A stretch of 44,358 nt of DNA. It comes from Chara braunii. Lineage: Eukaryota > Streptophyta > Charophyceae > Charales > Characeae. Position 1 is the stretch's first letter; each line of letters begins with the position of its first letter. Positions 1-10,585 of the stretch are shown here, piece by piece. The notes beneath the pieces are model-generated. The model saw only the letters and a list, made by a program, of their open reading frames with translations, was not told the DNA's origin and made no database searches. The position numbers and the translations under genes are program-made. Where the stretch lies: contig BFEA01000116.1 in assembly GCA_003427395.1 (NCBI GenBank), positions 1,427,219-1,471,576 of the forward strand, read 5' to 3'.

Positions 1-738
1 CAGCTGGTTGACATAGCAGATGCCATGGGGGAGTTTGTTGTGGATGATGATGTCCTGGACTTGAAGTCAGTTCTGTCAGAGGCAACTGCGGCAATATCTC
101 AGCCTAGCACGCTGGTGGACAATTCCATGTCTCTGAGGGAGGCCATTTGTTGGGGCACAGCTGGGATGGGGCATGGCAAAGCGAGTCTGCCGATGGAACC
201 GCGGTCACAGATGGGACAACTTCCACGTTCGAAGGAGGGGGAAGACCCCAGGACTGCTACATGGAGCCGCGAGAATGAGGCTGCACTTCCGCCGCCTCTG
301 TTTCCTGCAGGCCTGGACGTCCCACTGAGCTCAGGTGGAACAACGGTGCTGAAGAACTTGTTCCGTGATGGCCGGAGCACATTCAGTTCATTGCTGTCAA
401 AGGAGGACTGGCAAGAGGCGGAGATAGAGTCCCAGAAGCTGATGGGTGTTGCAGACCGTGCTGCTTATCATGCTCTGCAGCAGGACACTAGAGAGGCTAC
501 AAACAATACTCTAACTGGCCGTGTAGATTTTGGCACAGGATACCATCCTGACAGACTCAATCTGCAGAGGGTTATGGCAGGAGGTCTGTGGGCATACTCA
601 AAACAGCTTCCCTCGTATCAGAAAGGGGTTGGATCTCCTCGCTGTGGGGCTAACCGAGGGCGAAATGGAAGGAGAAGCCAACGTCGGCAATGCAAAAAAC
701 CGAGCAATGGTCCAGATAGGTCAGAAGCCCCTCGGAAG
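1..738 (+). CDS. 3' part of an unrecognised protein-coding gene (exon)
   Basis: The reading frame is open from base 1, so the gene begins outside the window; the first in-frame ATG is at 25. About 246 codons run to a good 5' splice donor (AAG|GTAAAG, cut after 738). Read through the donor, the frame stops at 879. The first ~35 residues are acidic and helix-like (MGEFVVDDDVLDLKSVLSE). The middle is Pro/Ser/Gly-rich, 130-190 is mixed and hydrophilic, and the last ~45 residues are strongly basic (KK, RR, KVKKTK) and could be a nuclear-localisation or nucleic-acid-binding tail. I recognise no domain. The sequence lacks the stops and repeats of nearby transposon remnants, which argues for a host exon, but a captured fragment is possible. 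The downstream exon is not identified. Confidence 0.4.
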
Positions 739-811
739 GTAAAGAAAACGAAGCAAAAAGTCCAAAAGCAATACGACTCTTGCTCTCTTGCTCCCAATGT
801 GTGCTTGTTAC

Positions 812-1110
812 TGCTTAATGCATTGGAAATTGGAATTTGTAAGGGCCAGGCCTCCTGGCTGTTCGTTTCACCGTTCTGAGTTTTTTAACTTTTTTACCCT
901 TTTTCTGGTCTTCCTTGAAGAGGATGAGACAGTGGATTAAAATTTCCTGTACTGGAATGACCCACGCAACATATGCTTGATGAATTGCAATTTGTAAGGG
1001 CCAGGGCTCCCAGCTGCTCTTTGCACCATTCTGAGTTTTTTTCTTCCTTTTCCTGGCTTCCTTGAAGAGACAGTGGATTAAATTTTCTGTATTGGAATGA
1101 CCCACACAAT
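812..1110 (+). repeat. Two-unit tandem duplication after the exon
   Basis: Two imperfect units of ~140-155 bp lie head to tail (about 812-965 and 970-1110). Both contain AATTTGTAAGGGCCAGG, a CTGAGTTTTTT tract, CTTCCTTGAAGAG, CAGTGGATTAAA and ACTGGAATGACCCAC or its variant. They lie in the first intron or 3' region of the preceding gene. No coding potential is evident. Confidence 0.85.
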
Positions 1111-1349
1111 TGCAGTCTGAGAATTCTGCAGGTTCCTGAGAGAATGCTGTCGTTTTTGTGAGAATGCTGTCTTTTTTTGTCCGATTGCTGAGATTTCTGA
1201 GTCTTCTTGTTTTTTTTTTTTAACAGGCCCTTATGGGCCCTGCTCCATGTGCATTCTGGGGAGCATTAGCCCGGTTCCTATTCCACTGGCAAGTCAGAAA
1301 ATTACATGAAATATTCACTCATAACACTTCCCCACAATACCACATGTGT
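1111..1349. other. Non-coding; poly-T followed by a perfect hairpin
   Basis: No gene is seen. A T12 run near 1210-1221 is followed by the hairpin GGCCC-TTAT-GGGCC (1226-1239). Read on the minus strand this is a hairpin followed by oligo(A). The same arrangement recurs at 41216-41268, suggesting the 3' end of a small retroposed repeat. Confidence 0.5.
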
Positions 1350-1776
1350 ATGTAAGTTACAAAGGGGATGCGGTCTGGTGAGTTTGGCGAGCCATGAGTT
1401 GCTGCGGTGCCCATAACCAGGCAACTCTCAAGGCCCGGGGAACCCTGACAGCTTTGATGACTTCGATGGGAAGGATTGGTGATCCCACACTGTGAAGTTC
1501 GATGTGAACAAGACCCTCCCCCGCTTTCACTCTAATTGTGGGGCTCAGGGGGTTTCGAACCCAAGACCTGGCCCAACTCTGAAACAAATTTTTTTAGGGC
1601 CAGGAGGCCCCCACGCGGGTTGTGGTGGCCTCGTGGCCCCCAAAAAATTGAATCGGCCAGTATTCGCCTATGCGCTATATCCGATTGGAGGGCAACTGGC
1701 CCGGTTGACCGGCCGGTCCCACCGACCCGGTTCCGGTTGGGGGTGGACCCCCGGTGGGACCGGGTTTACATCCCTG
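1350..1776. mobile_element. GC-rich repeat with an hAT-like right end
   Basis: The right edge read on the minus strand is CAGGGATGTAAACCCGG, which resembles hAT-superfamily terminal repeats (CAGGG/TAGGG starts). It ends exactly where the giant repeat begins at 1777. Just inside are a 10 bp stem (1715-1724 with 1752-1761) and an inner stem GGGGG-TGGA-CCCCC. A tRNA B-box-like stretch on the minus strand, GGGTTCGAAACCCC (about 1549-1562), could instead make this a SINE-like element. I could not find a matching left end or an 8 bp target duplication, so the left boundary is arbitrary. Confidence 0.3.
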
Positions 1777-2095
1777 CTTACAAGGGTATTTGGCGTGTTT
1801 TTGCAAGTCGCGCCGACTAGCGGCTTCGTCCACAGTTAACGCCGCGCATGCGGGAAAGAATTAGAGTTCTTGTACGAGTAAGCGCACGCGTGGCGCGTCG
1901 ACTGTGAGGTGTCGCCCTATGAAGCCTAGGGGTGTGAGGCTTCAAAGTCGGCGGCAGCAACCGTCTTTTGTTTATTCATCGTTTTCCCCGGTTTATCTTT
2001 ATTTTTTTCAAAAAAAATTATAAATTATTATTGTCTTTATTTTTATCTATACCTTTGGTCGGAGATCGGTTCCGAGACCCGCGGTGAAACCCGAC

Positions 2096-2152
2096 GGGAT
2101 TAGCGCAGCTGGTGTACTTGGGAACTGTTGTAATGCAGGTTTAAGTTTGGGC
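2096..2152 (+). other. tRNA-like patch in the left giant repeat
   Basis: ATTAGCGCAGCTGGTGTA resembles a tRNA D-arm/A box, and GCAGGTTTAAGTTTGGGCTC resembles a T-arm/B box with C-to-T changes. The putative anticodon stem (weaker here than in the right copy) closes a loop far larger than 7 nt, so this is not a working tRNA. A tRNA-derived SINE head or tRNA pseudogene carried in the repeat is more likely. Confidence 0.35.
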
Positions 2153-3264
2153 TCCGCTGGTGGGGGCGATACGGCACGAGGGAAATACTACTATTTATTT
2201 TTATTTTTACTTGTTTACCGAGGTGGAGCTGGGGCTTTGCCCCTGCCTTTAGGTCTAAGGTGCAAGCGCCCATGGCCAGTCCGATCCAAGCGAAAGACAT
2301 TGTCTGACGGGAAGGTGGCACGTTCGCAGGGCACTGTCCGCCCACCCACGACCAGCTGTGAGAGGTTCAAGTGTGAGCATGCCCTTTGGGACCCAAAAGA
2401 GGCGAACGGACAGGCTAAGGCACGAATCAGGGGCGCTGTGGTAGAAGTAGCAGCGGTACTGCTGAGTGAACCGTGCGTTGGACTGGGTATAGGGGCGAAA
2501 GACCTTCGAGCCACCCAGTAGCAGGTCACCCTGGACTCTAGGGTGGCCGGGACTGTTGAACCACTGGCTGGCCATCATGAAAATGGACGCTGCGCAATTG
2601 GACGTTGTCGGGAAAAAGCAGCACTGATCGGAAGAGCGAGCGGACAAACAAGGAGATGAGGCAGTGAAAGTGGAATGACTGGGACTGTCGGGCTGCAAGG
2701 ACGGTTCATTGCGACTATTTAAGGCGTTGTGCTAACAGCAGCGGACGAGACCGGCAGCGGAGCAACGGCGAAGAGACTAGACAGAGGGGAAAGACAGTCG
2801 GGGAAAACAATTGAGCGAAGAGAATGAATCCGGACGCGAAATCACGCCGGATGCATGTGGAGTATGGAAGAAGTAGCTATGGCGGGAGCTATAACTGATT
2901 ATCACACCGGATCCTCGACAAATTAGGGTGGGGAAAAGTAGTAGATAGGGGGTTTCTGGTGGGGCGAATCTACTGGAAACGTTAGATTGACGAAAGGATT
3001 AGTGTAAAGAGAGATTAGTAGAGAAGAGGGTGCGCGGAGATGGCGAAGGACGAGGAGGGAATGAGGAAGAGATTGTTAATCTCGCCCGTTTCTTGATGAA
3101 AAGGGCGACGGAGGGTTCAAACCGGGGGTTTTCATCCCGGGGGACCCCAATTCCAGAGTCAGAAATAGCAGAAAGTCAGTAGAATAAAAGTTAGTAAGGG
3201 AAAGAGCAACAAAGAGATGTCGAGGAGAGCGGGCATGGCAGGAGGAGGGACTGATACCTTCCCC

Positions 3265-3600
3265 GATTCTTTATAGAATCGGGCGGGGTAAAGTGTAAAG
3301 AGGAGGTGTTTGGACTACGGCAAGCATGATAGCATCGACAGATTCCACGTTTGGGCATCGCTTTGGCAGTCAGGTGGTTAAGAGCTCCGCGGGTAAATAA
3401 GTGGGATGTATCTTTCCTTGTTCCAGTGGAAGATTCATTCTCATTTTGCACTAGCGAACACACTCATAGGATCCTGAGCTAGAGTGACGGATTCAGCGGT
3501 GCAAGGTGAGGGGCTACGCGAGGAAGAGGCTGTAAAAAGGGAAGTGAGCTTACCTAGGTTGTGGGGGAAGGTTCACTCTCAATTTACACATTCGGTTAAT
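3265..3600 (+). repeat. Hairpin plus two dispersed motifs, left giant repeat
   Basis: Contains the perfect hairpin GATTCT-TTAT-AGAATC (3265-3280). A ~43 bp motif with arms ATCTTTCC and GGAAGAT follows at 3408-3450 (ending CATTCTCATTTTGC), and a weaker relative with GGTTCACTCTCAATTT lies at 3556-3600. The same motif recurs at 14470-14752, 39090-39138 and 40743-40791 outside the giant repeat. Confidence 0.7.
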
Positions 3601-5340
3601 CGCGAGATAAGGTCGTTCATCCGTAGGGCATTCAACTCCCAATTGTGATCTGTACGATCTGGAGGTTTGCTTTCAGAGCTCGCATGATTGTGCCTGATGC
3701 CGTAACTTAGCCTATAGAGCGAACATCTTTCAGGCCGTCGATCGAGTCGGCATGTCCAGAGCTATGCCCGACGACAAAATTGCTTCGATCAGAAGAGGCC
3801 GAGCTCGCCGTTGTATGTCGCACCTACCCACTTTCGACCGAAAATCCTGTCTGAACTTGCTGAAGAAGGTGAACTCCCTCCATCTGCTCTTACGCGTGAC
3901 TCGAAGGTAGCAAGAGGTCAGTTTCACGGAGCAAGAGGTGATAGGAGCTGCGCGTGAATGGGATAGCTAAAAGCAGAGGAGAGTGGAAACAGGCGTTGGC
4001 AGAAAATGACCGAGATTGGGTGAGAGACAAAGAAATAAAGTAGGGACGTGGGAGAGAAAGAAGGATGAGGAAAAGGAGAGCTTTGACAAAAGAGGAGGAT
4101 AAGGGATCGAAGCACGTACCTACTCCTCGTAAAGGCCAGCATGAGAAGGATCTGTCGCTTTTTTTGGGTTAATGTTGGTCGATGCTCGGACGGTGTACGG
4201 TTGTTGTAATAGCGGGTTGTTATTGTAGTTGTGGGACATCATATCTGTTTTGGTGCGGGGCATCCGACGTTGTTGCTGCTAGTCGCCGCTGACTGAAGAT
4301 CTGACTGAGGCCGAGAGGGGGCAGCTGCAGTTGACTGTGTCACAAGGTGAAGAGTTGCTGAGGTTGGCATTGCTGACAGGGTTGAGCATCAGGGTGCAAG
4401 AGCTGTGTATTGGTTGAGAGACCAGTCAGGCAGGAGATGTTACTACCATGCGCTGCTCATTGTTTTTTAACTACAGTAGACTGCGGCGACCACTTTGGGG
4501 TGCCGTTGCAAGAGCCTCTACTAACTAAGTCGTTGTTCCGTTAGGGCAGGTTGCTAGCCAAAAATCGTTGCTGCTATGTCACGGGCTCATGTAATTTTGT
4601 ATTGCTGCTCATGCTAACTGCTGCTAGTTCCTTGAGAAGCAAACATATAGTTGTTGCAGGGTAGCGGCATCTCATTTGGAGTAGGGGTTGACAGTCTGAA
4701 GGCGGCATTTGGGATTTCGGCAAGAGGGGTCTTTATTGTGATTCGGAGGGGCGTTAGAGAGGCAGCAGTTGGTGAGTTGACTTTAGTCTTAACCAAGCTG
4801 TTGAGCATTTTGGCCACCATTGCAGGGTCCTCAGGGGCATGAAGATATCAAGTCCCTCTCCTGCGAGTTGAGTTAGTCCCTCTCTTGTATCTCGAGAGGC
4901 TGAAAACCCTCTTTCTGCCCTTCTTACTCTAAGTCTACTCTGAGGTTACGAGAGGAAGGCGGCAGGCGGGATTGCAACCCGTAGGACCTTAGCAAAACTC
5001 TGTGGGGAGTCAACCCATCGATTGTGGGAGCTCTGCCGGAACTCAGGAGTTCTGGAGGCAGGGAACTGAGAGGTAACGGTTTCATCCTCCTTTTATAAAC
5101 CCAGTTATAATTTGTATTCGTACTCCTTGCTATGTTTGACTAAGTATATTGCGTGCACCCTTACTTTGATTTTTAGTTTGACTTTCAGGACTTAAACCAG
5201 ACTTAAGTAAAGGAATGCATGTGTAATGTCAGTTTCAGTTTTGTTGTGTGACTGAAAGTACATTGTGGAAAGGAATTGCATCTAGGGGGAAGGATGGGAG
5301 GAAGGCTGTATTGCTTGTGCTTGGCCTGGGTCAACCAAAG

Positions 5341-6069
5341 GCTGGGAAAGTCTCCATAAGTTTGGGGAGACCCAGTGCTATGTTTATTTTTGAGTTGCTT
5401 GGAGGACCAGACACGTTCCATAAGTTTGGGTGGTCCGGTTGCTCTGACTTGCGAGGGCTGTCTGTGGTCGACTTTTTAGGGGCCAAGCAATGTCCAATAA
5501 GATTAGGTGGCTTGGTTGCCTTGCTTATTTTGGGTTTTCTCAGTTTCTTTTGGTTTTGAACGAGGGGGTCTGAGCATGTTCCATAAGTTTGGATTGCTCA
5601 ACCTCGTCCTGCGTTACCATTAAGAGAATGACTCGGGCAAAGGACCAGACATGTTCCATAAGTTTGGGTGCTCTTGGTCCAATGCCACGCACATGCTGGA
5701 ACCAAAATGTTATAATTTGGTTATATTTTACTACTACTTTACCTATGAACAGGCTAGTCAGACACTGTCCCGTAAGTTTGGGTGGTCTGACTATAGCGTA
5801 TCACAACTGAAGAGAGTATTAATTAAGAACAAATTTGTGGTAAGAAGGGGCAGGCTGAACCTTGAGCTAAGATGATCGGTTCAGTCATATGCTACCTTAA
5901 AAGATGAAGTGCAGATAATTATATGTAACTTGGATACTTAAACAGTTCAGGGTGACTAGACTGGGTAACCTAGTCATGTGCCCAAGGAAGAGAGAATTAG
6001 TTCTGCCCTCTATTTGTGTATACTAAATGGTTGCGCTAGACAGTATTCCATAAGTTTGGGTGTTCTAGC
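5341..6069 (+). repeat. Seven stem-loops with a conserved loop and different stems
   Basis: Each element has loop sequence close to TCCATAAGTTTGGGTG, enclosed by arms that differ between elements but pair with each other. H1: GTCTCC/GGAGAC (5350-5355, 5366-5371). H2: GGACCA/TGGTCC (5404-5409, 5431-5436). H3: CCAAGC/GCTTGG (5483-5488, 5510-5515). H4: TGAGC/GCTCA plus outer CGAGG/CCTCG (5561-5606). H5: GGACCA/TGGTCC (5642-5647, 5675-5680). H6: TAGTCAGAC/GTCTGACTA (5755-5763, 5785-5793). H7: GCTAGA/TCTAGC (6035-6040, 6064-6069). A further hairpin without the loop motif, AACCAAA/TTTGGTT, lies at 5700-5722. The function is unknown. Confidence 0.85.
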
Positions 6070-6374
6070 TTTACGCCTTAAGTAAGTTGGGTATAAAGGA
6101 TAAATCATTTGAAGACGACGAACTATTGTTTGATCAGGTTCACTTGGGGCTGGTGAGAGTACTTACCATTGTGGTTTGGCCTTGCATGTGGATGAGTGAG
6201 ATTACTACTTAATCTGAGTTTCAGTTTGACATGTAGTTGTTTTAGATGCTCGCCACGTGTTAGAGCTATTGGAGTTTGTTTCAATGCCTGCATTTTTTGG
6301 GCAAAGTTTTTTTTACGTAGATCAATTCTCACATTTTGGGATCATTTGTTATACTTGACTTTGTATAAATGTTG

Positions 6375-6690
6375 GTAAGTTACTTTCTCTATGGGAAGCG
6401 CTGCCGGAATTCTTCAAATCCAAGGAGTTTGTCAAAAATTGGCTTTTCAAAGTTCAACTTGTCTAATTTTTATATATGGCTTAGTAAAAATCTGGAAAGT
6501 CTCCTTTTCTAAAGGGAGTACTGCCCAAATTTTTGCTAATTCAGGGAGTTAAACAAAATGTGACTTTGGAAAGTTGAAAATTATTTTTGTTTTCATATTC
6601 GGGCTGATATAAATTATGGAAAGACACTTTTCCTAGGGGAAGCGTTGTCGAAATTTTCTTAGTTTAAAGGAGGTAGATTATATTTTGACA
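6375..6690 (+). repeat. Three degenerate ~115 bp tandem repeats
   Basis: Three units share GGAAAG(T/A)C, a TTTCT(A)GGGGAAGCG(C)TG core, a run of AAATTT and a GGAG(TT/GTAG) end. The right giant repeat retains only the last unit and part of the second, so the copy number differs between the two giant repeats. Confidence 0.7.
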
Positions 6691-7039
6691 AGTGGCGATT
6701 TTGGCGATCCACTCTGCCTAGGGGAGATTTTGCTAGGATCTACCTTTCTTTGGGCACTGGCTTAGAGGTTGGCTTAGACTTAGTTATAAAAAGGATTTTG
6801 AGTGTGAGCGTGACATGGGGATTTATTCTCCATACACTTATAAGTTTAGTATGGGAATTGACCCGTCTTGTGCTACATGTCCGTCGTTGATTGAGTCAAT
6901 TCAGGATTGGACTAAGATTCAGCTTGATCCTACGAGGATCATCTTCTGTTATCATTGATAACAGGTCGGTTGGTTAATCGCCGACCTGTCGGCCCACGAC
7001 AAAACTTTGCTTATATTTGTACTTCAACTTGATTCCTTA

Positions 7040-7043
<4 letters not shown>

Positions 7044-7074
<31 letters not shown>

Positions 7075-7187
7075 CCTTTTGATTAAGAAGGCCGAAATCC
7101 TTTGCATGCTAGAGTTGACGTCAACCGAAACCTGACTTTCTCGTGTTCAATAGTCCTGCGTTCCTTTGCGCCTTCGTATTCGTCCTG
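7044..7187. other. T27 tract and unassigned sequence
   Basis: A T27 run (7044-7070) marks the end of similarity to the right giant repeat. No primer-binding site complementary to a common plant tRNA is visible after it. Nothing else is recognised. Confidence 0.6.
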
Positions 7188-7667
7188 CCGTGTAACTAAT
7201 CAGGGTCGCACTATCATTCAAAAAAGAAAACAAAAAGAAAAAAGAAAAACGAGAAAAAAAAGGAGGTCGGGTTCAGCATTAAAAAAAAGCAAAAAAAAAA
7301 AAGGGAGGGTCGGCAAAGCCCACGTGGTCATCATTTTCATACCGAAGCAATGCCGCTGGGCGCAGGTTCGCCATAATGTGAAATTCATGAAAAAAATAAA
7401 AAACAAAAAAAATTGTATTCATCGTACCGTGTAACTAATCAGGTTCGGCATTATTCAAGAAAAAAATGAGAAAAAGAAAAACGCGAAAAAAAAAATCGGC
7501 TCGGCATTAAAAAATAATAATAAAAAGGAAAAAAAGAAAGAGGTTCGGCAAAGCCCACGTGGTCATCATTTTCGTACCGGAGCAATGCCATTGGGCGCAG
7601 GGTCGCCATAATATGAAATTCATAAAAAAAATAAAATATACAAAATAAAAAAGTAAATAAATCGTAC
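7188..7667 (+). repeat. Two ~240 bp A-rich tandem units
   Basis: Units 7188-7426 and 7427-7667 both start CCGTGTAACTAATCAGG. They continue through A-rich stretches into GGCAAAGCCCACGTGGTCAT, then a GGGCGCAGG(T/G)TCGCCATAAT segment, and end in an A-rich linker. The open frames here are Lys/Phe artefacts of the A/T runs. Confidence 0.9.
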
Positions 7668-8122
7668 CTTACCAGGCACGGTACAGTTACAAGCACGAGA
7701 AGAACGATAACTACACTTCTTTCCCCCGAACATAACGCACCCTGATTTACAACGTATACAAGCCATCTTTCCGCTTAGATTTAGTCATGATGGGGGTGCG
7801 TTGCGTTCGGGAAAAGAACGATGACCACCGTTGACTGATGCGTGCTACGACAAGACGCCAAGATTACAAAAAAAAAGGGGCGTAAAAAAAAAAAAAAAAA
7901 AAAAAGCAAAAAAGTTGACGTCAACCGATACTGCGAGAAACGTCACCCAGAAATATATATAGTACGATGTCCTTCTCCATAGAGCGTCAACGTGAAAGTC
8001 AGTGGAAACGTCACCCACGACGCCCACTTTTTTTTTTTTTTTTTTTTTTTTTCCTCCCTTACCATTGCTCCTCTTGTCCCTCCTCTTTTTCTTCTTTTTT
8101 TTGGACTCTTTTTTTTTTTTTT
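7668..8122. repeat. Inverted repeat and homopolymer tracts
   Basis: An imperfect 20 bp inverted repeat (7723-7742 and 7792-7811; CCCCCGAACATAACGCACCC against GGGGGTGCGTTGCGTTCGGG) has GAACGAT just outside each arm. It is followed by A21 (about 7885-7905), GTTGACGTCAACC (7912-7924) and long T tracts (8029-8052, 8109-8122). No gene is seen. Confidence 0.6.
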
Positions 8123-8228
8123 CATTGGAGGGTTTCTCGATTTCTACGTGTGATCGTTTTGCAGGGGCCACGATAATCTTCCTTCTTCGCATGGTGCCCA
8201 CTTTCACCGAACACTTGCGGAGCAAGTG
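8123..8228 (-). pseudogene. U6 snRNA-like retropseudogene
   Basis: Read on the minus strand, a 5' hairpin CACTTGC-TCC-GCAAGTG (8212-8228) is followed by GAAGATTATCGTGGCCCCTGC, CACACG and AAATCGAGAAA. These are close to the central and 3' parts of plant U6 snRNA. The ACAGAGA box is replaced by GCGAAGAAG, so it should not work in splicing. Instead of a U-tract the sequence ends in an A14 tail (8109-8122), as expected for a LINE-mobilised retropseudogene. Length ~106 nt matches U6 (~100-107). No clear target duplication is seen. Confidence 0.7.
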
Positions 8229-8588
8229 AAAAAGAGTAAACCCTCCCCCTTGCCTTTTTTGGAATTGAGAGAGAGGGGGGGGGGGAGGGGAGAGAGGGGG
8301 GATGATCTACCATTTCTTTCGCCAACGTCGGCTGACCATAGTCTTTTTTTTTTTTTTTTTTCCCTACTCAACTTTGTCAATCGAGGTGACAAAACTTTCG
8401 TATATAAAATAATAATAATGAATAATTAAAAAAAAGTAGCATGCTCAGAAACGAGTTTTTCAAAGAACTCAACCGGACAGTTTTATTAACTCTGTGGTTA
8501 TAAGTTGTAACCCTCAGCCCCGTCAACTGATCGGCAAAGTCTTTCATAGCAAACAGGATCATGAGATAGTCAAAGAGCAAGTCCTCAC

Positions 8589-8649
<61 letters not shown>

Positions 8650-8761
8650 GCTGTGCCACAAACCACGTGGTGCATGCTGCCACGTGCCATCCTCAACCTC
8701 TCTCTGTCTATATCTGACTCTGTTTCGCGTAAGCGCGCGCTCTACACACAAACAGACTCAC

Positions 8762-8795
<34 letters not shown>

Positions 8796-9029
8796 GCTTT
8801 ATTAAAACTCTGGTTCCAACCAACCCTCGTACAGTAAGGCGCGTGCGCGGCGGGATAGCCCGGTCATCCTATCGCCGGCTGTGGAAAGTGGACTGTATAT
8901 AGTCAACCACGTGTCCAGATACGACGCGCGAAACCAAACTGTCGCGCCAACGTGGACCCGGCCTAGACACATTCCCCCGGGCCCAGACCTGACCGGTTCC
9001 AACTTTGCGGGGTAACAAGGCGATTGACG

Positions 9030-9089
<60 letters not shown>

Positions 9090-9412
9090 TGTGTGTCTGT
9101 CTCTCTCTCGCGCGCGCGCACAATCTCTCTTACATGGCAAATAAAGCATAGACCTCTCTTTCTATCTGTCGTATTCTGTCCCTCTATGGAGCTATACCTC
9201 TCCACTAAGACACACCCTCTCTCATGCACACTGACAAATATCACGGGGCTCTTTCTCTCTCTCACAACCACTTCACTCTGTCTTCCCCGTCTCTCAGGGA
9301 GACCCACATTGTACCCTCTCAGTCTCAGGCCTTCGTCATCCCCGCTCACTACCGCTCACACGTATGTACCATCCTATCACCGCAGAATGTCACACAACCC
9401 CTCTCTCCCTCT

Positions 9413-9471
<59 letters not shown>

Positions 9472-9472
9472 N

Positions 9473-9516
<44 letters not shown>

Positions 9517-9589
9517 AAAATCCCCCTTCTAGTGATAGTGGTGCTTGTAAGAGTAGACACCACTAGCACCTGAGGAGACGCTCTGTTTA
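8229..9589. repeat. Cluster of (GA)n/(CT)n microsatellites
   Basis: (GA)n at ~8593-8647 and ~8762-8794, (CT)n at ~9034-9084 and 9419-9471, then n at 9472 joined to T43 (9473-9515). The single n is a closed assembly gap, so the CT/T junction is unreliable. Between the tracts are GC-rich unique stretches, for example 8815-9025. I see no gene; Ser-Leu and Arg-Glu open frames are simple-repeat artefacts. Confidence 0.85.
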
Positions 9590-9647
9590 TTGGTGGGGAG
9601 CAACACCTGCTGGAAAACGGATCCAGCGTCCCAAATAAAGAAGAAAT

Positions 9648-10155
9648 CCAGTGCGGACATCAAAGGGACAAACGATTGGACCATGCTCAATGAGGGTGGA
9701 AATGTTGCGCTCCTTGCCGTCCGTTATATGCTTTGCCCTCGCTCAGACTGCACAGTAGGATCCATACCATTGCATGTCCGCCATAGCTAGCCGGTGGGCC
9801 GGAAACGGGTCAAGCGTTCCTCCCTCCCCCAACCCCTGTTACCCCCAATCCTACCTGCCAATCTCAACATGAATGCTTTGGAGAAGGAAGAGGACCTCGT
9901 CGCCCTGAACCGGGCACCTGATGCCTGCTGCTACAAACTAGTTCCTCCTTCCCCCCGACCCCTATTAGCCCCCAGTCCCAGCTGCTACTCTCCAAACAAA
10001 AAGGCGGACATCAAAGGGACAAACGCTTGGACCATGCTCAATGAGGCTGGAAATGTTGCGCTCCTTGCCGTCTGTTATATGCTCTGGCCTCGCTCAGACT
10101 GCACAGTCGGATCCATACCATTGCAGGTCCACCATAGCTAGCTGGTGGGGCGGGA
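9648..10155. repeat. Tandem duplication of ~155 bp, offset ~355 bp
   Basis: 9648-9800 and 10003-10155 match closely (GGACATCAAAGGGACAAACG through CCATAGCTAGC). The second unit overlaps the 3' end of the minus-strand reading frame at 10094-10585, so part of that frame's tail was duplicated. Confidence 0.85.
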
Positions 10156-10585
10156 ACGGGTCAGGAAATTTTGTGGGTGGCCGTAGAGGGAACTCCTGGC
10201 CCACCACTGTCCAGTCTTTGAAGCAAATATTGTAGTCCTTTTTGAACTCTCCCTGGTGGTCTCCCTGGGTAGGCCAACCTTCCCATCTGACAGAGGAAAT
10301 CCAGCCCCCATTCTCGCTGCCCAACCAGTCCCTTGATAATTGCTCGAGTGTTTGTATTATATCTTGGAATGAGTGAAACAAGTCCAATTGATTCTTAATT
10401 TTTTGCCATTGTACCATTAGTTCTTGTTGGACATATTGTTTTATCATATTTGTCACTTCTCCCTCCGCCGTATGGGCTCCCTCTATGGCATATATACATC
10501 GTTTCCTCCAGAGGGCCCACATGACAGCTCTCCTTCCTATTTTAAACATGTTATTTTCAAAAGTCTGTCTGTAGGGGAGGACCAT
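10094..10585 (-). pseudogene. Possible 3' fragment of a non-LTR retrotransposon ORF2 (zf-RVT-like)
   Basis: A 163-codon frame. Near its start it has RRAVMWALWRKRCIYAIEG, which resembles the W-x-LW-x-(E/K)RN-x-xF segment at the C-terminal end of plant LINE reverse transcriptases and related zf-RVT domains. A glutamine-rich helical stretch (IKQYVQQELMVQWQ) follows. A stop lies four codons upstream of the first ATG in this frame, so any larger protein is broken. The end overlaps a tandem duplication. The family call rests on one motif and is weak; a host exon is the alternative. Confidence 0.35.

Larger units (their letters stand above)
1777..7043 (+). repeat. Giant direct repeat, left copy
   Basis: Collinear with 16633-21980. 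Identity begins at CTTACAAGGGTATTTGG in both and fades after AACTTGATNCCTTNGNCC. The copies differ by scattered substitutions and small indels. The left copy has a TATA-like ATTATAAATTATT near 2017, a tRNA-like patch (2096-2152), the dispersed motif (3408-3450, 3556-3600), seven conserved-loop hairpins (5341-6069) and three degenerate ~115 bp repeats (6375-6690). The right copy lacks part of the last two features. A T27 run (7044-7070) sits exactly at the right edge. No open frame in it looks like a real protein. Confidence 0.9.

Noticed and set aside
2096-2152. Functional tRNA gene
   Set aside because: No 7-nt anticodon loop and no pairing acceptor stem; the best fold leaves a 13-nt loop.
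5341-6069. Conserved-loop repeats as a CRISPR array
   Set aside because: The window is eukaryotic, spacing is irregular (roughly 60-290 bp), repeats are imperfect and the variable part flanks the conserved core as paired arms, unlike direct repeats with unique spacers.
8002-8429. Phe-, Lys- and Pro-rich frames on both strands
   Set aside because: Artefacts of T/A tracts and overlap with the U6-like retrocopy.
9024-9566. Ser-Leu-rich 180-codon frame
   Set aside because: Produced by (CT)n and poly-T across an assembly gap.
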